Part shown: positions 56,534 to 61,427 of the stretch, one piece after another
Numbering within the stretch: position 1 is the first letter of the stretch
Layout: every line of letters begins with the position of its first letter
From: CAZKJL01 sp964611095
GTDB lineage: Bacteria > Patescibacteriota > Gracilibacteria > Peribacterales > Peribacteraceae
Length of the DNA: 61,427 bases
Direction of reading: 5' to 3'
Assembly (NCBI GenBank): GCA_964611095.1
Contig: CAZSWJ010000004.1
Coordinates: 1 to 61,427, forward strand
Made by a program: the position numbers and the translations under genes
Notes under the pieces: generated by a model
What the model was told of the DNA's origin: nothing
Seen by the model: only the letters and a program-made list of their open reading frames with translations
The model's database searches: none

Positions 56534-58291
56534 CTACGCGTTGTTCGTCATCTCGCGCTCACGCACCCACAGCGGATGCAGGATGCCTCCTTCACCGAGC
56601 ATTTCTTGCGGCGTGCCGGTGCTCACCACTTTGCCGTCCTTGAAGACGTAGACGAAGTCGAACATCGGAAGCAGGTACAGCTTGTGGAGCGAGGACACGA
56701 TGCAACGATCGGCGAATTTCTTGAGGAGATTTTCGTAGATCGCGCGCTCGTTGGCCGGGTCCACGGAACTCGTGGGCTCGTCGAGGAGGATGATGCCGCT
56801 GTCTTTGGCGGCGAAGAATCCGCGAGCGAGTGCCAGACGCTGCTTCTCTCCTCCGCTCAGGTTCACGCCCTTCTCGGCGGTATTCGTGAGGAGGCCCTTC
56901 GGGAGTTTGTCGAGCGTGGATTCGAAACGAGCGAGACGGATGTCGTCCATGATTTCGTCCTGCGTGTGCGCGGTGCCCAGCGTGATGTTGTATTCGACAG
57001 TGTTCTCGAAAATCTCGGGCTCCTGCGGAATGAGCGTGACCGTGGAACCCACGTCCTTGAGGCCGTGCTTCAGCTTCTTGCCGTCGCAGAGCACCGTCGT
57101 GCTGTCGGCCGTCTGCAGGCCGCGGATGAGCACCATGAGCGTGGATTTGCCGCTGCCGCTCTCGCCCACGAAGGCGATCTTCTTGCCGCGCTCGAGGAGC
57201 ACGTCGACGTCCTTGAGGTGGTGCGTGCGCTGCTCTTCGTCTTTGTACGTGAAGTCGAGACCCGTGATGGCTATGCTCTTCCAGCCGTCGGGGAGCGTGC
57301 ATTCCTCGTGCTGCTCGGCGCGGTCGGCGCTGAGAATGGGGTCGACGGTCCTCAGGTTGGCGTACGCCTCCACCGTGGCGCCGTACTTCCACGCGAACGT
57401 GTAGAACGCACCGCCGATTTTCTGCAGGTAGTCGTAGAGCATGAAGAACGTTCCGGCCAAAATGACGCTGCCGGAGCCGAGCGTGGTCCACACGTACCAA
57501 CCGAGAACGATGGACGTCATGGCCGAGATGAGAATGGTGGCCGTGAACCACTTCCCTTCGTTGAACTTGGCTTCGCGGAAGTAGATCGGGAAGTAATTCG
57601 TCATGCGCTTGAGGAGCTCGCTGTGCGTAAGTTTTTCAAGGCGCAGCGTGATGACCGTCGTGATGTTCGTGATGTAGTCATGCAGCGCGGACGCCACGAC
57701 GTGGTCCTTCTCGTTCACCTGGTCGTAGAGCGGGAAGAGCACCTTGTCGAAGAAGAAGATGACGACGGCCGAACCCGCCATCACGAGCACGGCGATGGCG
57801 GCTGCCATGGGCATGATGAGCGACAGAGCCACGAGCGCACCGAGCGGTCGGATGAGCATTTCGATGATCTGATATCCGTTCTGCGCAAAATCGAAGAGTG
57901 AGTTCGTCGATTTGTAGATGCGGTTGATGGTCTGGCCCGAATGGTGGTTCTTGTGCCACTGGAGCGGCAGACCCGTGATGATGGTGTAGAGGTGTTGCTT
58001 GAACGCGGTACGGATGTGGAACGCCGTGGCGCGTTCCATGACGCGGGCGGGGCCGTGGAGGACCCAGAATCCGGCGGAGAGCATCACGAGCACGACGAGA
58101 TAGAAGATGACGTCCTGCATCTGCGATGGGCCCGCCGTTTGAATGGTGTCGAGAATGCGACCGACGGCGTACGGCTCAAAAAGCCACACGGCATTGGCCA
58201 CGATGAACATGCACGTGTAGAGCACGACGGTGAGTCGCCTGCCTTCGGCGTAACGCCAGAGGGCCGAAAATAACGCTGCAAATGCGCGCAT
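56534..58291 (-). CDS. ABC transporter half-transporter, fused permease and ATPase
   Basis: A 585-residue ABC exporter half. Six membrane helices (about residues 1-310) are followed by an ATPase with Walker A GESGSGKSTLMVL, the signature LSGGEKQRLALARGF and Walker B IILLDEPTSSVD. It resembles MsbA/lipid- or peptide-exporter types, which work as homodimers. The substrate is unknown. No partner gene is near, which favours a homodimer. Confidence 0.9.
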   Translation of the reverse strand: MRAFAALFSALWRYAEGRRLTVVLYTCMFIVANAVWLFEPYAVGRILDTIQTAGPSQMQDVIFYLVVLVMLSAGFWVLHGPARVMERATAFHIRTAFKQHLYTIITGLPLQWHKNHHSGQTINRIYKSTNSLFDFAQNGYQIIEMLIRPLGALVALSLIMPMAAAIAVLVMAGSAVVIFFFDKVLFPLYDQVNEKDHVVASALHDYITNITTVITLRLEKLTHSELLKRMTNYFPIYFREAKFNEGKWFTATILISAMTSIVLGWYVWTTLGSGSVILAGTFFMLYDYLQKIGGAFYTFAWKYGATVEAYANLRTVDPILSADRAEQHEECTLPDGWKSIAITGLDFTYKDEEQRTHHLKDVDVLLERGKKIAFVGESGSGKSTLMVLIRGLQTADSTTVLCDGKKLKHGLKDVGSTVTLIPQEPEIFENTVEYNITLGTAHTQDEIMDDIRLARFESTLDKLPKGLLTNTAEKGVNLSGGEKQRLALARGFFAAKDSGIILLDEPTSSVDPANERAIYENLLKKFADRCIVSSLHKLYLLPMFDFVYVFKDGKVVSTGTPQEMLGEGGILHPLWVREREMTNNA

Positions 58292-58298
58292 GGAAACT

Positions 58299-58304
58299 AG
58301 TTTA
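58299..58304 (-). promoter_or_regulatory. -10 element TAAACT of the ABC transporter gene
   Basis: TAAACT lies 7 bases before the ATG at 58291. Confidence 0.5.
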
Positions 58305-58354
58305 GTACTGAACTAATCCGACGTCTACCGTTCTGACACAAACGTCAGAGATAG

Positions 58355-58379
58355 TTGACACAACAAGATTACATAGTAT
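58355..58379 (+). promoter_or_regulatory. Promoter region of the 58387 gene
   Basis: TTGACA (58355-58360) matches a -35 perfectly. TAGTAT (58374-58379) ends 7 bases before the ATG but is only 13 bases from TTGACA; TATCGT (58377-58382) gives a 16-base spacer. Which hexamer is used is unclear. Confidence 0.45.
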
Positions 58380-58386
58380 CGTAACT

Positions 58387-59250
58387 ATGATGACGAACAC
58401 ATTGCAAGCAAGTCGCGAGGAATTTTTGGGGCAGTGCTTCGACCAAGAGCGCAAAGCGATGGCATATTTCGACGAACGAACGCGCGAGATCACCGTGCCG
58501 TTTCGGGGATCCGCGACATCGATGACCGACGTGCTGCGCGCGGCGAGCGAAGGGGAGGACACGCCGCTGCATTGCTCCGTGCACGACGAGTGGCCGTGGC
58601 ACTCCATCGGACGTTTGCAGCTGGAGAATCGCATCCAAGCGATCGCCGACGAAGAACGTGACGACGTGCCGCCCGAGTTGATGCGTGACATTCTGAACCT
58701 GTGGCGCGACACGTTTCACGACAAGCTCATGCTCACGCTCGCGGAACATCCCGATGCCATTCGCATCAAACATCCCGAGACCGACGGTACGACCGACTCA
58801 CCCGACGACATCGTCTCGCACGAGGGGGCGGGCTACCTGGGCGAACGAATGTTCGCACGGTTTGCCGAGAGAAGCGGCGGCATTCCGCTGTCTCGGCCCG
58901 TGGAAATGCACGGCGCCACGTACGCGTGTTGCCCCACGCAATTCGGCTTACAGCTGGGCGCCGCCAGAAGCTTGGGGATCTTTTTGCCGGCCAAGCCGTA
59001 CGCCGATAACCGGAAAGATGAGATGCATCTGGAGACAGTCAGAAATGCCCTCTACAAGTACGGCAAGGCCCTCTGCACCAATATCAGTTTCGGCGTGCTC
59101 ATGGACTGCAAAGGACTCATCAACAGAGTCGGCGGCACGCACGAAGACAACATGATGCGCAAGCACACGCATCGCATGACGAGCGAAAGCACGCTCATTC
59201 TCCCCGACCAGCACCCCATCTTCCATCACGCCTCACGCCTGATCTGCTGA
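58387..59250 (+). CDS. Hypothetical protein, unrecognised family
   Basis: A 287-residue soluble protein with no signal peptide or membrane helix. It is rich in acidic residues and histidine. Notable stretches are TPLHCSVHDEWPWHSIGRLQ, IVSHEGAGYLGERMFARFAE, TYACCPTQFGLQLGAARSLG and a C-terminal HTHRMTSESTLILPDQH. Recurrent His, Asp, Glu and a CC pair hint at metal binding, but I recognise no catalytic motif. It ends 18 bases inside the convergent yebC gene. Confidence 0.65.
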   Translation: MMTNTLQASREEFLGQCFDQERKAMAYFDERTREITVPFRGSATSMTDVLRAASEGEDTPLHCSVHDEWPWHSIGRLQLENRIQAIADEERDDVPPELMRDILNLWRDTFHDKLMLTLAEHPDAIRIKHPETDGTTDSPDDIVSHEGAGYLGERMFARFAERSGGIPLSRPVEMHGATYACCPTQFGLQLGAARSLGIFLPAKPYADNRKDEMHLETVRNALYKYGKALCTNISFGVLMDCKGLINRVGGTHEDNMMRKHTHRMTSESTLILPDQHPIFHHASRLIC

Positions 59251-59976
59251 TGCGTTCGTGTGCACCTCGGACACATCGTCGTCTTCTTCGAGGAGCGACA
59301 CGAGATGATCGTTTTTCTCGAGTGTGGCGGCATCCACGGGCGCCGTTTGCTTGGCGACGTACTGCAGTCCGGCCGAATCGATGGTGAGTCCTTTCGTTGT
59401 GAGGAAGTCGCGCACCGCGGTCCACTTCGTCATGTCGCTCACGGCGCGGATGTGGTCTCCCGAGACGCTGAAGTCATCTGCTCCGGCATCGATAAGACCG
59501 AGCTCAAGCTCCTCGAGCTTCGCGGCATCGGCGGAAAGTCCGGCACTCGTGGCGACCACGACTCCTTTGCGCTCGAACATCCACATGACGGATCCGCTCT
59601 CGGCGAAACGTCCGCCGTTTTTGCTGAGGATGAGCTTCACGTTTCCGAGCGTGCGATTTTTATTATCCGAAAGACACTCGATGATGAACGCCACACCCCC
59701 GAAGCCGTACGCTTCGTAGACGATCTCCTGCATCGCTTCGCCCTGGAGCGCTCCCGTGCCTTTCTTGATGGCGCGCTCGATGTTGGCATTGGGCACGCTT
59801 TCGCTCTTGGCGGCATCGATGAGCGCACGCAGACGCACGTTGCTCGCGGGGTCTCCTCCGCCTTCACGCGATGCGATTTCGATGAGACGCGCGTACTTGG
59901 TGTACGCCTTGCCCTTGCGAGCATCGGTCGCCATTTTCTTCACCCGAATGTTGTGCCACTTGGAATGTCCGGACAT
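59233..59976 (-). CDS. yebC: YebC/PmpR-family DNA-binding or translation-related protein
   Basis: A 247-residue protein starting with the invariant MSGHSKWHNIRVKK, followed by GKAYTKYARLIEIASREGGG, IERAIKKGTG and YEAYGFGGVAFIIECLSDNK. This is the complete three-domain YebC/TACO1 family. Members act as transcription regulators or help ribosomes through proline stretches. Confidence 0.95.
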   Translation of the reverse strand: MSGHSKWHNIRVKKMATDARKGKAYTKYARLIEIASREGGGDPASNVRLRALIDAAKSESVPNANIERAIKKGTGALQGEAMQEIVYEAYGFGGVAFIIECLSDNKNRTLGNVKLILSKNGGRFAESGSVMWMFERKGVVVATSAGLSADAAKLEELELGLIDAGADDFSVSGDHIRAVSDMTKWTAVRDFLTTKGLTIDSAGLQYVAKQTAPVDAATLEKNDHLVSLLEEDDDVSEVHTNASADQA

Positions 59977-59982
59977 GGGCGG

Positions 59983-59988
59983 AGTATA
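59983..59988 (-). promoter_or_regulatory. -10 element TATACT of yebC
   Basis: TATACT lies exactly 6 bases before the ATG at 59976. Confidence 0.65.
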
Positions 59989-60004
59989 AGAAAGAACCCG
60001 ACAG

Positions 60005-60088
60005 GCGGGTAGCGGTTGGCGTGTAGCGGGTAGAAATGAAAAACGATTGCAGGTGTCCACCCGCTCACCGCTACTCGCTATCCGCTCG
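60005..60088. repeat. Inverted pair of 7-base repeat arrays
   Basis: Left arm GCGGGTAGCGGTTGGCGTGT (first 20 bases) to GCGGGTAG; right arm CCACCCG, CTCACCG, CTACTCG, CTATCCG, CTCG (60058-60088). It lies between yebC and rpsR and may terminate the ribosomal operon read leftward. Confidence 0.8.
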
Positions 60089-60091
60089 TTA

Positions 60092-60334
60092 CTATTTGCG
60101 GTAGGCCAAGAATCCGAGGAAGCGTGCGCGCTCCACGGCGTTCTTGATCATCTTCTGGTGCTTGAGACACAGACCCGAGTAGTAGCGCTTGCGGACGTTA
60201 CCGAAGTAATCGATGTACGGCTTGAGCGTGGGGTAGTCCTTGTAGTCCATGTACTTCACGCCCTCGCGGTCGAACGGACAGTTCTTCTTGGCGATGCGCT
60301 GCTTGCTCTTCTGCTGATTGTTGTTGTAGGCCAT
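60092..60334 (-). CDS. rpsR: 30S ribosomal protein S18
   Basis: An 80-residue protein with NCPFDREGVKYMDYKDYPTL and RKRYYSGLCLKHQKMIKNA, then RARFLGFLAY: the S18 pattern. It follows rpsF by 31 bases without the ssb gene that usually lies between them. No Shine-Dalgarno is visible before its ATG. Confidence 0.95.
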   Translation of the reverse strand: MAYNNNQQKSKQRIAKKNCPFDREGVKYMDYKDYPTLKPYIDYFGNVRKRYYSGLCLKHQKMIKNAVERARFLGFLAYRK

Positions 60335-60365
60335 GGTCGGGTGGGAGGAGTGGGGAGGTGCGGAA

Positions 60366-60920
60366 TTAAATCTTCAGGTCGTCGTCGGAGATCAGTTTGT
60401 CGAGAGCTCCGGTGAGCTGACCCGCATCGAGCGGCTTTGCGGCTTCCTTCGGCTTGGTGTCCATGCGCTTCGTGGCGCGCTTGGCCTGAGCCGTGACCGT
60501 CTGCTTGAGGCGCTCCTCTTTCTTCTTCTGGCGCTGGTCGGCGATGGTGACGCGGTTCTTGAGCCAGTTCTGGTACGCATCCTCGTAGCTGACGGCTTCG
60601 TAACCGACGGGCGGGATGACGATGAGGTGGCGGAGAATTCCTTTGAGGAGACGGAGCTGCTTGTCGAGCTCGCGGATCATCGCGGGGTCCATCTCGTGGT
60701 AGTAGATGACGAACTTCGCTTCGCTGAATCCGCCGATCTTGTAGGCGAGTCCGCGCTTGCTCCAAGGATCCTTGAAGAGGAGCTTGGCCTTGGCCTCGTC
60801 GAACAGAGCTTCGACCTCTCCGAGGAGTGCGGTCTCGGCCTTCTGGTCCAAGTCGGGCTGGTACATGACCGCGATTTCGTACACGCGGACGTCTTCGTTG
60901 CTCGGTGAAAGTTTGGGCAT
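60366..60920 (-). CDS. rpsF: 30S ribosomal protein S6 with long charged C-terminal extension
   Basis: A 184-residue S6. The core (about 10-112) shows VYEIAVMYQPDLDQKAETAL, KDPWSKRGLAYKIGGFSEAK and GILRHLIVIPP. The remaining 70 residues form a Lys/Arg-rich helical tail (QRQKKKEERLKQTVTAQAKR) ending in an acidic stretch; typical S6 has about 95-130 residues. The ATG at 60920 fits the family. A -35/-10 promoter lies 48 bases before it. Confidence 0.93.
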   Translation of the reverse strand: MPKLSPSNEDVRVYEIAVMYQPDLDQKAETALLGEVEALFDEAKAKLLFKDPWSKRGLAYKIGGFSEAKFVIYYHEMDPAMIRELDKQLRLLKGILRHLIVIPPVGYEAVSYEDAYQNWLKNRVTIADQRQKKKEERLKQTVTAQAKRATKRMDTKPKEAAKPLDAGQLTGALDKLISDDDLKI

Positions 60921-60974
60921 TGGTTCGTGGGTAAAACCTGTCTCCGAAGGGAGAGAGGGAATCAAAGCCGGGGC

Positions 60975-61004
60975 ACTGTAGTAGAGGAGGGCACGGAGTG
61001 TCAA
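60975..61004 (-). promoter_or_regulatory. Sigma70-type promoter of the rpsF-rpsR operon
   Basis: On the minus strand TTGACA (60999-61004), an 18-base spacer and TACAGT (60975-60980). It gives a leader of about 48 bases containing a TCTCC-CTTC-GGAGA hairpin, a possible site for S6:S18 feedback control. Confidence 0.75.
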
Positions 61005-61028
61005 GAATGCCGTACGTGAAATATGAGG

Positions 61029-61100
61029 GCGGATAGCGGTTTACGGGTAGCGAGTAGATGAATTTCCTAACCGCTACCCGCTACTCGCCACCCGCCCGTC
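61029..61100. repeat. Inverted pair of 7-base repeat arrays
   Basis: Left arm GCGGATAGCGGTTTACGGGT (first 20 bases) to AGCGAGTAG; right arm CTAACCG, CTACCCG, CTACTCG, CCACCCG, CCCG (61067-61100). It lies between the divergent rpsF and rRNA promoters. Confidence 0.85.
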
Positions 61101-61131
61101 GGGATCCGTTCTAAAAAGTTGTCTATCGCGC

Positions 61132-61160
61132 TTGACGCAGCTTTGCCCTCCTCCTAAGAT
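61132..61160 (+). promoter_or_regulatory. Promoter of the rRNA operon
   Basis: TTGACG (61132-61137), 17 bases, TAAGAT (61155-61160). The transcription start would be near 61167, about 205 bases before 16S rRNA. Confidence 0.7.
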
Positions 61161-61166
61161 GGCCCG

Positions 61167-61372
61167 GCTGTGAGTAAGCCAATGCATTCGTAATGGCTCG
61201 TTTGTCTCCCTTATAAGGAGCTTCGCCTCACACGCGCCTAAAGCTCCTTCACAGCATCGTGTAGTAGAGAAATTTTAGGTCCAATTTTCCTTTGGAAATT
61301 ACACAGGAACGCCAACCTGTTTAAAAAATGGCGAGCCAGTGCTTCGGCATAAACACCCGAGCACCAAATTTC
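61167..61372 (+). other. rRNA operon leader
   Basis: Non-coding leader with hairpins AAGGAGCTT/AAAGCTCCTT (about 61217-61252) and GTGCTTCGG/CCGAGCAC (about 61339-61364). The second could pair near a processing site just before 16S. A 62-codon open frame on the other strand crosses into 16S and is not a gene. Confidence 0.6.
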
Positions 61373-61427
61373 TTTTCGAAGAGTTTGATCCTGGCTCAGA
61401 GTGAACGCTAGCGGCGCGCCTAACACA
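61373..61427 (+). rRNA. rrs: 16S ribosomal RNA, 5' end (partial)
   Basis: GAGTTTGATCCTGGCTCAG (61381-61399), the universal 8F/27F primer site, is followed by AGTGAACGCTAGCGGCGCGC. E. coli numbering places the 5' end near 61373. The gene runs off the window. Confidence 0.95.

Noticed and set aside
17321..61100. Short repeat arrays as CRISPR
   Set aside because: Units are only 7-9 bases, directly tandem with no spacers, and no cas gene is present.
61238..61426. 62-codon open frame on the minus strand at the end of the window
   Set aside because: It runs through the rRNA leader into 16S rRNA and has no protein-like features.
1..61427. Alternative genetic code with TGA read as glycine (SR1/Gracilibacteria)
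   Set aside because: Several genes end properly at TGA and no conserved motif is interrupted by TGA.

Overview
The window looks like chromosome from a Candidate Phyla Radiation (Patescibacteria) bacterium, most plausibly of the Peregrinibacteria/Peribacteria type. This rests on a high-GC, densely packed genome, lone CPR-style surface genes (a T4SS-pilin-like protein, a VanW protein, many glycosyltransferases) and a mevalonate route to isoprenoids. TGA is used as a stop codon throughout (for example idi and the 13.3-14.4 kb glycosyltransferase), so the recoded-TGA lineages Gracilibacteria and SR1 are unlikely. The assignment is inferred from gene content; only 55 bases of 16S rRNA are present.

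Layout. 1-17.3 kb is a cell-surface polysaccharide region: WecB-type epimerase, two DegT-family sugar aminotransferases, a methyltransferase-GT2 fusion, GDP-mannose 4,6-dehydratase, a Gfo/Idh/MocA oxidoreductase, acetyltransferases, five further glycosyltransferases, and divergent rmlB/rmlA. At 17.4-18.0 kb lies an Hcp-family protein with an N-terminal membrane or secretion segment. 18.1-25.6 kb is an eight-gene isoprenoid cluster: idi, uppS, mevalonate kinase, a mevalonate (di)phosphate decarboxylase, HMG-CoA reductase, archaeal-type HMG-CoA synthase, archaeal-type thiolase, and a fusion of a DUF35 OB-fold domain to a guanylate-kinase-like P-loop domain. 25.6-32.2 kb carries more glycosyltransferases, a DUF2304 protein and a 974-residue membrane protein. 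32.3-34.2 kb has sufS, sufU, tRNA-Thr and a decayed partial tRNA copy. 34.3-43.7 kb mixes housekeeping genes (ornithine carbamoyltransferase, M50 protease, msrB, rpmB, tRNA-Ser, pheT, a cobalamin adenosyltransferase, rpmH) with membrane proteins. 43.7-61 kb holds a RelA/SpoT homologue, M16 and S41 peptidases, ndk, a DUF1858/A-type Fe-S fusion, RNase HI, VanW, recO, ftsX, TPR and pilin-like proteins, a class A PBP, an ABC transporter, yebC, rpsR and rpsF. The window ends at an rRNA promoter, its leader and the first bases of 16S rRNA.

How the genes fit together. The mevalonate cluster should supply IPP/DMAPP to UppS for polyprenyl phosphate, the carrier needed by the surrounding glycosyltransferases, the sugar-nucleotide enzymes and the PBP. 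One phosphorylation step of the pathway has no assigned enzyme here. The only unassigned kinase-like domain in the cluster is the one fused to DUF35.

Two genome-wide signals stand out. First, about 35 genes have a TAnnnT -10 hexamer, often an extended TGnTAnnnT, 6-12 bases before the start codon and no clear Shine-Dalgarno sequence, which implies leaderless mRNAs; rpsF and the rRNA operon instead have -35/-10 promoters and real leaders. Second, arrays of 7-base tandem repeats (CTACCCG family), with 8- and 9-base relatives, sit between genes, sometimes as inverted pairs, and also occur in frame inside at least four genes.
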